Of a stretch of DNA of 46,687 bases, positions 7,868 to 15,496 are shown one piece after another (the first letter of the stretch is position 1; every line of letters starts with the position of its first letter). Position numbers and translations under genes: made by a program. The stretch is from an uncultured Bacillota bacterium (lineage in GTDB: Bacteria; Bacillota; Clostridia; Lachnospirales; CAG-274). The notes beneath the pieces were generated by a model. That model had not been told where the DNA came from. It saw nothing but the letters and a program-made list of their open reading frames with translations, and did no database searches. The stretch is taken from the NCBI GenBank assembly GCA_958426775.1, contig CATZZP010000017.1, forward strand, positions 1 to 46,687, read 5' to 3'.

Positions 7868-8590
7868 TTATCCTCTTGAAAATATTACCTTCAGCATAAA
7901 AAGCGGAAGCTGTAGCATACGCACAAATCGGCTTGGCTGGGTAATAAGCCTGTGGAACCACTCAAGACCTAATTTAATAAATATATCGGGAGCTCTTTTA
8001 ACCCTGCCGCTCATTACATCAAAGCTGCCGCCTACGCCTATTGCCACCTTTACATTAAGGCTTGGGAGATTGTTGTAAATCCATTTTTCCTGCTTGGGGA
8101 AGCCTATGCCTACAAGAAGTAAGTCAGGCTTTTTTTCGTTAATTTCGGAGATAATCTCCTTTTCCCTTTTTTCATCAAAGTAGCCGTTGGCACAGCCAAC
8201 AACCTTAAGACCCTTGTGAAGCTTTTCCATTTCCTCCTTGGCAGAGTCCGTAACACCGGGAGCACCGCCGAAGAAGTAAACGGTTTTATCGCTGTCTTTT
8301 ATCCTTTCAAAAACCGACTGTACCGTATCATAGCCTGCAACACGCTCCTTAATGGGACGCTTTTTAATTTTGCTTGCATAGATAATGCCGATACCGTCAG
8401 GTATATTCATATGTGATTTATTAAGTATTTCCTTAAACTCATTGTCCTTTTGTGCCAGCATAACCATTTCCGGGTTAGGGGTAAAAACCATATACTTGCC
8501 CTGATTGTCAAGGCAGGTGCAAATTTCATCAACCGCACCCTTTGGACTGACATTTACAAAAGGAACACCTAATATATCAACCTTTTCCAT
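7868..8590 (-). CDS. WecG/TagA/CpsF family glycosyltransferase (GT26)
   Basis: Transfers ManNAc or ManNAcA from UDP-sugar onto an undecaprenyl-linked acceptor in wall polymer and teichoic acid linkage pathways. The 240-residue product has the usual GT26 length. Signature segments include TPNPEMVMLAQKD (about 38-50), NIPDGIGIIYASK (about 63-75) and LLVGIGFPKQEKWI. A basic, aromatic C-terminus (LGLEWFHRLITQPSRFVRML) is typical of membrane-associated members. The ATG at 8590 follows AAGAGG at good spacing; an upstream in-frame TTG would overlap the previous gene and is less likely. The UDP-ManNAc dehydrogenase in the same locus favours ManNAcA as donor, but this is inference. Confidence 0.9.
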   Translation of the reverse strand: MEKVDILGVPFVNVSPKGAVDEICTCLDNQGKYMVFTPNPEMVMLAQKDNEFKEILNKSHMNIPDGIGIIYASKIKKRPIKERVAGYDTVQSVFERIKDSDKTVYFFGGAPGVTDSAKEEMEKLHKGLKVVGCANGYFDEKREKEIISEINEKKPDLLLVGIGFPKQEKWIYNNLPSLNVKVAIGVGGSFDVMSGRVKRAPDIFIKLGLEWFHRLITQPSRFVRMLQLPLFMLKVIFSRG

Positions 8591-8600
8591 AATAACCTCT

Positions 8601-9122
8601 TTATTCAATAGTGTATTCGCCCTTTACGAGAAACCATGCCGCCTCGGTAACCTCTATGCCTCGTCCGTCATCACGAGGTACTATTAACAGATGATTTTTA
8701 GTTGCCTTACTGCCGTTTTTAAGCTCATCTCCCGTGGTAATATCCGCAATACCGTCAACCCCGGATATGCTTACCTCGCCCTTGCCTGCACGCAAAATAA
8801 TTTCCGTACCCTCACCGCCTACAAGGGTCTGTCCTACGGCAACGCTTACAGGCACATAGGCAGATACGTCAACACTGCCTCCCGTAAGCTCTCCCGAATT
8901 TATCTTTTCCATAACCTCATTGACTATAGCATCGGTATCAACGGATGCTGAGGAATTGGCATTTTCCGTTATATAGCTAAGCACCTGCTCTATTTTGCTG
9001 TCTACATAGCTTTTAGACACAAGGGGGTCGCTTTCGGTGCCTATAGTTGCCGCACCTACCGTAGCTACGCCTAAAATAAGGGTTGCGATACCTATTTCTA
9101 TACCTAAAATTAACTTTTTCAC
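8601..9122 (-). CDS. Secreted or membrane-anchored protein of unknown function
   Basis: The 173-residue product has an N-terminal hydrophobic segment (LILGIEIGIATLILGVATVGAA) that may be a signal peptide or an uncleaved anchor. The middle is a serine/valine-rich linker. The last 70 residues look compact and conserved (VGGEGTEIILRAGKGEVSISG, then LLIVPRDDGRGIEVTEAAWF). I know no function. The GTG start abuts the csaB stop and its GGAGGGG site lies inside the csaB end, so translation is probably coupled. Its position between csaB and the GT26 gene suggests a surface role linked to wall-polymer assembly. Confidence 0.75.
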   Translation of the reverse strand: MKKLILGIEIGIATLILGVATVGAATIGTESDPLVSKSYVDSKIEQVLSYITENANSSASVDTDAIVNEVMEKINSGELTGGSVDVSAYVPVSVAVGQTLVGGEGTEIILRAGKGEVSISGVDGIADITTGDELKNGSKATKNHLLIVPRDDGRGIEVTEAAWFLVKGEYTIE

Positions 9123-10253
9123 TTAAACCCCTCCCATCTTTTTCTCTCTTATAATATCAAGCTGTTTATTTAAAAGCCTGTCATTTTCATTTGCCCTATC
9201 CATCATAATATCGGCATTTTTCTTAAGTATGGACTTATAGCTGTCTATATTGTTTAATATATTCAATGCCTTTTCGGTTATCTTTTCAGGGTCAAGATGC
9301 TCATTACGCACATCTCCCCCTTCGGGCATTTCAAGGACCTTAAGGTAATACTCTACCTTAGGGTCATAGATTATGCCAAGCATAGGCACATTTTTAATTG
9401 CCGCAAATATAAGGGTATGAAGCCGCATACTTAACATAAGGTCAAGCCTGCCCACAATGCCTAAAATCTGAGGAGGATTATACCTGTTTTCAAGAATATA
9501 TGCCTTATTCTTCATTTTAGACATAACCCTTTTGGACACATCTAAATCCTTAGGATATTCCATAGGTACAAAAACCACGTTTTTACCCTTTTCAATAATA
9601 TTATCACAAGCCTGTGCCAGCTTATCCAGATACTCCTCACCGCCCATAGCTCTGCTCCAGCTGCGTACCGAAACACCTACAAGCTGTTTATCCACGGGTA
9701 CACCCTCTTTTGCAATAAGCTCATCTGCCTTTTCATCAGAGATTGACTTTAAGGTAAAGGCAGGGTCGGCAGTTACGATAATATTAGGCTTTGATACGCC
9801 TATACTCCTCAGGTCAGCCTCTGAAAGCTTTTCCCTTAAGGTAATCATATCAACGGTGTTTACCACGCTTTTTACAAGACGACGGTTAAAGCTGCCGTTT
9901 ACGGGACCTATGCCGTTTGCATAGAGCATAACACGCTTGCCGAAAAGCTTAGCCACCTTAATTATAGCTAAGTAGTAGATAAGTGAGCGTGTGCTTGTAC
10001 CGTCCTGTAACAAGGTACCACCGCCGCTTAAAACAATGTCGCTTTTTTTAATTGTTTTAAGTACCTGTGCAACATTAAAGCGTTGTACGGCATTTACACA
10101 ATATTCGGATTTTGTAAATTCCGGCTTATAGGAAAGTGCGGTTATCTCCACATCGGGAGCCATTTGCTTAATATTTGTTGTCATGGCAAGTAAAATTGCC
10201 TCGTCACCGCAGTTGCCAAAGCCGTGATAACCTGCTATTAATAAATTTATCAT
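9123..10253 (-). CDS. csaB: Polysaccharide pyruvyl transferase CsaB
   Basis: Adds a ketal pyruvate from PEP to wall polysaccharide, creating the ligand for SLH domains. The 376-residue product has the CsaB/PS_pyruv_trans pattern: N-terminal GYHGFGNCGDEAIL (about 8-21), SGGGTLLQD (about 75-83), GIGPV (about 114-118) and the C-terminal MRLHTLIFAA segment. The ATG at 10253 follows GGAGGT at seven bases and gives the typical start MINLLIAGYHG. An upstream in-frame TTG is less likely. The SLH protein in the same operon is the obvious functional partner. Confidence 0.93.
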   Translation of the reverse strand: MINLLIAGYHGFGNCGDEAILLAMTTNIKQMAPDVEITALSYKPEFTKSEYCVNAVQRFNVAQVLKTIKKSDIVLSGGGTLLQDGTSTRSLIYYLAIIKVAKLFGKRVMLYANGIGPVNGSFNRRLVKSVVNTVDMITLREKLSEADLRSIGVSKPNIIVTADPAFTLKSISDEKADELIAKEGVPVDKQLVGVSVRSWSRAMGGEEYLDKLAQACDNIIEKGKNVVFVPMEYPKDLDVSKRVMSKMKNKAYILENRYNPPQILGIVGRLDLMLSMRLHTLIFAAIKNVPMLGIIYDPKVEYYLKVLEMPEGGDVRNEHLDPEKITEKALNILNNIDSYKSILKKNADIMMDRANENDRLLNKQLDIIREKKMGGV

Positions 10254-10321
10254 AGCATCTACCTCCGCCAAATGTTGCCTTTCTTTTTAATAATCCGATT
10301 AAATCGGGAAATTTCCAAATA

Positions 10322-11701
10322 TCAGCCCTCTGCCTCTTCAACCCCATGCTTTTTACTGTACCAAACTGCCATAAGCACACCTGCAAACAGCCAGAAAAGG
10401 GTTGTCATCATAGGCACCTCAAATACATTTTCTACACAGTTATGCACTATAACTCCGCTTAAGCCTGCCAGAATACCGCAGGCTATAGAATTAAAGCTGT
10501 CGCCCTCCGTCAGCTTAACTACCCTGAGTCCGTTTATAAAGACCTGATACATAAGCATAACAAAGGCTATAAGACCTATTATACCTGCCTCAACGGCAGT
10601 TTTAAGGTAATAATTATCCATATAAAAGGTATCTACTACCTCCACATCAACTATTGTGGAAAGTCCGTGGTTCATAGCTACCGCACCGCCAAAGTGTCCA
10701 AGACCCAATCCCTCGGGATAAAACTCCAGTATTCTCAAGCCTGTAAGCCACCTTACAAGGCGACCGCCTCTGAGGCTTGACTCGATATATTCTGGGCTTA
10801 GCATATAAGTAATGCGGTTGCCCACGCTTGGTACAAGGACAATTACCAGTACCATGGCAATTATACCCGGCACAAGGAGTCTTTTATCCTTTAAAAGCAC
10901 ATAAACCATAAAGGCTACCCCAAAGCCTATCCATGCACCTCTTGAGGAGGTAAACACAAGGCTTGCAAGCATCATAAGGGCTAAAAAGGCAAATAAGATT
11001 TTTCTGCCCTTTGACCTTGAGCTTAGGCTTAAGGATACTGCCATAGGTGTTGCAAGGGTTAAAAGAGAGCCGAAAATATTAGGGCTTGTAAGAATGGAAT
11101 ACACTCTTGTTCTTACCCCCGCCTCATTTTGGTCAACCCAGCCTGCAGGCATTTCAACACCTATTATATACTGATAAACACCGTGTATAGCCATAAGACC
11201 CACAACGGCTACAAAAAACACGGTTACACCCTTTGCACCCTTTTCGTCCCTGATAAGCTGAAGTGCAAGGAAATACCAGAGCATATACTGGCAGATTGCA
11301 CGAAAGCCCTCCAGGGAGATGGAAAAGTCAGGGGAGTTTACTATAAGCACAACTACCATTACAGCTAAGAATATAACCACAGGCAGGTCAAGAGGTGCCG
11401 CCTTAAAGGGCTTTTCCCTCCTGCAAAACACCCACTTGTAAAGCCATAAAAGCACAAGGGCAAGGAAGTATGCCTCGTCCCAGGCACTTGCCAAGGCTCC
11501 TCCCACAAAGGTACGCAGTACGTAGTCTACACCGCTGTAGGCGGCAAGGACATATATTGATTTTTCATAATCACTTAAAACCATAAGCACAAAGGCAATG
11601 CCAAAGATTGCGCCAAGTCCTGCCAATACAGAGCCAAGTGCCGAGATAATGCCTATTGCAAATGCAATAAGTGCAATAATAATAAAGTTTTTCCTATCCA
11701 T
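10322..11701 (-). CDS. O-antigen ligase/polymerase-like membrane protein (Wzy/WaaL family)
   Basis: The 459-residue product has about ten to twelve hydrophobic segments. It carries the Wzy_C hallmark SSRGAWIGFGVAF (about 250-262) in an extracytoplasmic loop region, and a later loop with GRLVRWLTGLRILEFYPEGLGLGHFG, also common in the family. It probably polymerises or ligates lipid-linked repeat units on the outer face of the membrane. It starts three bases after the upstream membrane-protein gene. Polymerase and ligase roles cannot be separated by sequence; a Wzx flippase in the same operon favours Wzy. Confidence 0.85.
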   Translation of the reverse strand: MDRKNFIIIALIAFAIGIISALGSVLAGLGAIFGIAFVLMVLSDYEKSIYVLAAYSGVDYVLRTFVGGALASAWDEAYFLALVLLWLYKWVFCRREKPFKAAPLDLPVVIFLAVMVVVLIVNSPDFSISLEGFRAICQYMLWYFLALQLIRDEKGAKGVTVFFVAVVGLMAIHGVYQYIIGVEMPAGWVDQNEAGVRTRVYSILTSPNIFGSLLTLATPMAVSLSLSSRSKGRKILFAFLALMMLASLVFTSSRGAWIGFGVAFMVYVLLKDKRLLVPGIIAMVLVIVLVPSVGNRITYMLSPEYIESSLRGGRLVRWLTGLRILEFYPEGLGLGHFGGAVAMNHGLSTIVDVEVVDTFYMDNYYLKTAVEAGIIGLIAFVMLMYQVFINGLRVVKLTEGDSFNSIACGILAGLSGVIVHNCVENVFEVPMMTTLFWLFAGVLMAVWYSKKHGVEEAEG

Positions 11702-11704
11702 ACC

Positions 11705-12241
11705 TTATTCCTTTACAAACCAATTTATAAGCCTGTACACAAGGCTGTCCTTAATATAGGGCGTAAGCCTTGAAATAATTAAAATTACCAAAGCTAAGGC
11801 AAAAAGTCCTATGGAAAGGTAGAGGTTAAAAAGTCCTCCGCCCTTTAATAAAAGACCTACCGTACAGCCACAGCTTAAATATATAAGGGCAACGGCAAAA
11901 ATAACAAGCCTATCACTGCCCTTTGCCTCTGTTATCTTTTTAAAGGTGTCTGCAAAAAGACTGCCCCTTATTAAATAGGTAATACCCCTGTTAAGTAAAG
12001 CCATAGGCACATCAAATATCTTAACAAGCCAAAGTATAAGCCTGTAGGTTAAGCTGTATTCAAAATAAGCAGGCTTATAGAAGTATCGCCTTAAAATATT
12101 GTAGGTAAAGCTGTTTTTAAGGCAAAGGGAGCATTGATTTACAAAAGACCTGAGCCTGCTTCCCTTATAGCTGAGAATAAGGGTTTTGCAAATATTTACA
12201 ATAAAACCCGTAACAAGGCTGCCCTTAAAAATATTCGGCAT
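11705..12241 (-). CDS. Small membrane protein of unknown function
   Basis: The 178-residue basic product has one or two amphipathic stretches and two clear C-terminal hydrophobic segments (LVIFAVALIYLSCGCTVGLL and LYLSIGLFALALVILIISRL). No family is recognised. A repeated pattern, YRLILWLVK near 80 and YRLINWFVK at the end, hints at internal duplication. The ATG at 12241 follows AGAGGTGG; a nearby GTG would leave no spacing. It lies between DUF4330 and Wzy, three bases before the latter, so an accessory role in polymer export or polymerisation is plausible. Confidence 0.7.
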   Translation of the reverse strand: MPNIFKGSLVTGFIVNICKTLILSYKGSRLRSFVNQCSLCLKNSFTYNILRRYFYKPAYFEYSLTYRLILWLVKIFDVPMALLNRGITYLIRGSLFADTFKKITEAKGSDRLVIFAVALIYLSCGCTVGLLLKGGGLFNLYLSIGLFALALVILIISRLTPYIKDSLVYRLINWFVKE

Positions 12242-12253
12242 AAATACCACCTC

Positions 12254-12763
12254 TTATTCGTCCTTAAATTCAATACCTCTTATTTTACAGTTAGTTTCAA
12301 CTGTCTGAGTTTTAAGTATAAAGCTGTAGCCTACTCTTGCCTCCTGATTGCCCACCTTAAGGATAACGCTTGTAGGGTCAATCTTTTCCTTAACTACAAC
12401 GGTAACGTCCTTCCAGATAGGATGCTCGCTTAAAACAGCCTCACCCTTATCATTGGTTGCAACATAAGCCGCAGGCTTTTCCTCAATGGAAACAATCTCC
12501 GCATCGGTAAACTTTGAGTTAGCCACAAGCTTGTCCCCTACGCTAAGGGACTGTGAAATTTCAGGTACAACAAGTGAGGAATACAGTGTAACATAACAAT
12601 ACTGATCCTCTGTATTTACGGGATTACCGCCACCTACGTTTACACGTGAGGAGGTAAGCCTGTAACCTACCGCACCTATTATACCTATGATTATAATAAG
12701 CACAATAAGGTCAACCACATTTACTTTGCCGAAAAGCTTGCCTTTTTCATCAACAATCTTCAT
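12254..12763 (-). CDS. DUF4330 family membrane-anchored protein
   Basis: The 169-residue product begins MKIVDEKGKLFGKVNVVDLIVL, the typical DUF4330 start, with one N-terminal membrane span (DLIVLIIIIGIIGAVGYRL) and an extracytoplasmic beta-rich domain. The molecular function is unknown; the family recurs in polysaccharide loci of Clostridia. The ATG at 12763 has AGGAG upstream. A longer reading frame exists, but its extra residues are encoded by the hairpin repeat and are probably not translated. Confidence 0.85.
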   Translation of the reverse strand: MKIVDEKGKLFGKVNVVDLIVLIIIIGIIGAVGYRLTSSRVNVGGGNPVNTEDQYCYVTLYSSLVVPEISQSLSVGDKLVANSKFTDAEIVSIEEKPAAYVATNDKGEAVLSEHPIWKDVTVVVKEKIDPTSVILKVGNQEARVGYSFILKTQTVETNCKIRGIEFKDE

Positions 12764-12776
12764 TTTACTTCTCCTT

Positions 12777-12831
12777 CTTTCTTTTGGTAAAGCTTTTCTT
12801 TGCACCGACAGCAAAGAAAAGGTTTTTATCA
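12777..12831 (-). repeat. Dispersed hairpin repeat, copy 3 (variant stem)
   Basis: The arms CTTTTCTTTGC and GCAAAGAAAAG (12793-12803 and 12111-type partner at 12811-12821) form an 11-bp stem around ACCGACA. Compared with the other copies, the stem tip has changed from ATG/CAT to GC/GC on both sides, so pairing is kept. The flanks TTTCTTTTGGTAAAG and GTTTTTATC are conserved. It precedes the DUF4330 ribosome binding site. Confidence 0.82.
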
Positions 12832-12838
12832 AATCTTA

Positions 12839-13969
12839 TCATTTCTTAATTATATTTGTATATATATCTATATGAGTTTTTGCCATACTTTCAACGGAAA
12901 ATCTTTCCTTGGCGTCCTCATAAAAGTTGTTTCCTATTTTGTATCGTAAATCGTCATCGTCAAGCAAAAGAGCTATTTTTTCTGCAAGTGCCTCACTGTC
13001 ACCGCTTGGTACAAGAAAGCCCGTTTCCCCGTCCCTTATCATTTCGGGGATACCGCCTACGGCAGTTGCCACCGTCGCCCTTGCATACCTTGCACCCTCT
13101 AAAAGAGCGTATGGAAAGCTCTCTGAATAGGAGGTCAGGGTGTTTATATCAACAAAGCCGTAAAAACTGTTCATAAGCTCCTCGCCCTGTATCTGACCCA
13201 AAAGCTTTACCTGATTGTCAAGCTTATTTTCCTTAACAAAGTCCCTGCACTGAGGCATCATATCTCCGTCGCCTAAAACCAGGAACACCGTATCGGGATA
13301 CTTAGGTGCAAGTATTTTTGCCGCCGACAGAAATACTTCAACACCCTTTACGGCATACATTCTTGCGGCTATGCCCACGTATTTCCTGCCCGGGTCATAG
13401 AATAAGCCTGCCTTATCCATAAATTCCGACGGACTTACAGCCTCAAGCTTTTTGTTAAAGTCAATGCCGTTATAGATAACGTGCAGTCTGTCAGGCTTAA
13501 AGCCCCTGCTTATAAGCATATCCTTAAAGGCTTGGGTTACCGTCAGTATATGCTTAAACTGCCTTAAGGCAAAGGCATTTATAGGTGTATATATCATCTG
13601 CTTGCGGGGATTGCCCTTAAAATCCAGCTTATAATCACTGTGGAGAGTGGTTATAACAGGCACCCTTAGTCTGTTTTTTATAAACAGGGCTATATAATTT
13701 GCCCTTGCACCATGGCAATGGAGCAAATCACAGCCACTTGCATTTATATAATCGAGAATTTTGCGGTGAACGCTTATATCCCACCGCTTTTCCTGAGGGA
13801 TAACGGTGATAGGTATACCCATCTGCCTTGCCTCTCGGGTAAATATGCCCTCCATTATGCAAAGCAATTCAACCTCAATATTCATTTTACGCAAATTATC
13901 AAGAAGAGTCAGCACATGGGTTTTTGCACCGCCTGTGTCGCCTCCGCTTATTAAATGGATAACCTTCAA
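12839..13969 (-). CDS. GT4-family glycosyltransferase
   Basis: The 376-residue GT-B enzyme probably adds a sugar to the lipid-linked polysaccharide repeat on the cytoplasmic face. The N-terminal domain starts KVIHLISGGDTGGAKTHVLTL, with the glycine-rich acceptor loop. The C-terminal domain has GIAARMYAVKGVEVFL (about 218-233), GDGDMMPQC and the EX7E-like segment SESFPYALLEGARYA with GGIPEMIRDGETGFLV. The TTG at 13969 is the best start: AGGAGGG lies seven bases upstream and the alignment-like start is L/M-KVIHLISGG. Upstream residues (TKRKGLTKRK) come from the repeat. Donor and linkage cannot be read from sequence. Confidence 0.88.
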   Translation of the reverse strand: MKVIHLISGGDTGGAKTHVLTLLDNLRKMNIEVELLCIMEGIFTREARQMGIPITVIPQEKRWDISVHRKILDYINASGCDLLHCHGARANYIALFIKNRLRVPVITTLHSDYKLDFKGNPRKQMIYTPINAFALRQFKHILTVTQAFKDMLISRGFKPDRLHVIYNGIDFNKKLEAVSPSEFMDKAGLFYDPGRKYVGIAARMYAVKGVEVFLSAAKILAPKYPDTVFLVLGDGDMMPQCRDFVKENKLDNQVKLLGQIQGEELMNSFYGFVDINTLTSYSESFPYALLEGARYARATVATAVGGIPEMIRDGETGFLVPSGDSEALAEKIALLLDDDDLRYKIGNNFYEDAKERFSVESMAKTHIDIYTNIIKK

Positions 13970-13984
13970 CTCTATCCCTCCTTT

Positions 13985-14235
13985 CTCTTTTCTTTTGGTC
14001 AAGCCCTTTCTTTTGGTCAAGCTTTTCTTTATGCCCCCATAAAGAAAAGTCTTTCATTAAAGGATTTTTTACTGTTACGTTCCCTTTGGGATAATTTTGA
14101 GGGAGTCTAGTGTTTTTCTAAAAAACACGGAACCGACCGAAAAATTAAGTAACTGTATAAAAATCTCTTCCTTTTCTTTTGGTCAAGCTTTTCTTTATGC
14201 CCCCATAAAGAAAAGTCTTTCATTATTTCTTTTAA
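13985..14235 (-). repeat. Composite repeat array, copy 4 (two core hairpins around a long module)
   Basis: This array fills nearly all of the 275-base gap between the two GT4 genes. Core hairpins with identical 12-bp arms are at 14022-14049 and 14188-14215, in the same orientation. The word TTCTTTTGGTCAAGC occurs at about 13990, 14007 and 14174, with a variant at 14227. Between the hairpins, 14058-14170 is the long inverted-repeat module also seen at 1058-1180. It has a perfect central GTGTTTTT/AAAAACAC hairpin (14110-14128) and outer arms AAAGGATTTTTTACTGTTACG and the reverse complement of 14145-14166. Confidence 0.85.
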
Positions 14236-14244
14236 TCAAGCCTT

Positions 14245-15495
14245 TTACTTTAAGCTGTCAAAAACCTCTGCAAGCTTTTTAGTAAGCTCTTTTCTTTCAA
14301 AGCGTTCAATAACCTGTCTGTCAGGCTGAAAGTCAAGCTTACCCTCACACCACTTATCATAGTAGTCCTTAACAGCGGACTTAATTGCCTCTACATTTTC
14401 CGTATGGGCAACAATACCTATCTTGCTTTCCCTTACAAGGTCTGCCGCCGCACCCTTTTGAGGCAGTACGGCAAGGACAGGTCTGCCTGTGTTCATATAC
14501 TCAAAAATTTTGCCTGTATAAAAGGCATCGGAGCCACGTCCGCAGCCCTCAATAAGCACAAGCACATCAGAGTCAAGCTGGTGCTTTATACATACATTGT
14601 GGGGTACATAGCCCACAATTTCAAACTGATTGGTTAAGCCGTAGCTGTCTATCTGTGCCTGAAGCTTGTCCTTATGGTAGTTGCCTATAAGCCTTACAAG
14701 GATTTTATCCCCGTCAAGCTTGCCCTCCTCCTTAAGCTCCTTTAAAGCCTGAAAAAAGGTATCGGGCTTTCTTCTGCCGTATAAGGCACCTGTATAAACT
14801 AAGGTCATTTTATTATTCTGCCTTTTGCTTAAATCGTAATCGGCAAAGTCCTCTACATCATAGCCGTTAGGTATTGTGTAGAAGTTATCCCCCTTAAGGC
14901 TGTTATTTTCAACAAAGTTACGCCTCATAACAGGGGTATTTGTAATAAGAGCGTCTGCCTCCGTCAGAACGGAATACTCCATTTTCTTTTCAATATTAGT
15001 CCTAATGGGGTTATAGGGATTATCAAGGGTATAGGGATTATTAGTCCACTCATCTCTGAAATCCGCAACCCACTTAATCTGAGGCATAGTCCTTTTTATG
15101 TATATGCCGAGCAAATGGTCACTGTATGGGGCACTTGTAGTATAGATAAGGTCTATACCCTCCTCCTTAATAAGGTTGATTACCGCCTTTTTTGAGCCTT
15201 CCGCCCAGAGCCTTGCACTGTCGGGTATCATAACCTTGCCCAGCACCTTGCCGGGGATACGCATTACTCCCTTAAGCTCGGTACATTCCTTGGCAGGGGT
15301 TCTTACAATTTTTACACCCTCAGGTACGTCCTTTAAAAGGGTTTCGTCCTTAAGGAGCATATTGCCTACCTCTCTTGTAAAAACCACAGGCTCATAGCCG
15401 AAGCTGCGTAAATGCTTTACAAATTTAACACTTCTCTGCACACCGCTGCCGCCCATAGGGGGAAACTGGTTAGCTATAATAAGTACTTTTTTCAT
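14245..15495 (-). CDS. GT4-family glycosyltransferase
   Basis: The 416-residue GT-B enzyme has the N-terminal motif NQFPPMGGSGVQRSVKFVKHL (about 9-29), typical of GT4 enzymes with a PPMGGxGVQR loop. The C-terminal domain contains LVYTGALYGRRKPDTF and a nucleotide-sugar-binding region GRGSDAFYTGKIFEYMNTGRPVLA. It lies two bases from the end of the UDP-ManNAc dehydrogenase gene and is clearly in the same operon. It is probably cytoplasmic, extending the lipid-linked repeat unit. Sugar specificity is unknown. Confidence 0.87.
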   Translation of the reverse strand: MKKVLIIANQFPPMGGSGVQRSVKFVKHLRSFGYEPVVFTREVGNMLLKDETLLKDVPEGVKIVRTPAKECTELKGVMRIPGKVLGKVMIPDSARLWAEGSKKAVINLIKEEGIDLIYTTSAPYSDHLLGIYIKRTMPQIKWVADFRDEWTNNPYTLDNPYNPIRTNIEKKMEYSVLTEADALITNTPVMRRNFVENNSLKGDNFYTIPNGYDVEDFADYDLSKRQNNKMTLVYTGALYGRRKPDTFFQALKELKEEGKLDGDKILVRLIGNYHKDKLQAQIDSYGLTNQFEIVGYVPHNVCIKHQLDSDVLVLIEGCGRGSDAFYTGKIFEYMNTGRPVLAVLPQKGAAADLVRESKIGIVAHTENVEAIKSAVKDYYDKWCEGKLDFQPDRQVIERFERKELTKKLAEVFDSLK

Positions 15496-15496
15496 T

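Noticed and set aside
12764..12832. Longer N-terminus for the DUF4330 protein
   Set aside because: It reads through the hairpin repeat; the ATG at 12763 has its own AGGAG and matches the family start.
13970..14020. Longer N-terminus (MTKRKGLTKRKEKGG) for the GT4 enzyme at 12839-13969
   Set aside because: The extra residues are encoded by the repeat element, and an ideal Shine-Dalgarno lies inside it before TTG at 13969.
13985..14235. CRISPR-like array because of repeated 15-base words
   Set aside because: Spacing is irregular, the repeats are arms of hairpins, there are no unique spacers of constant size, and no cas genes are present.
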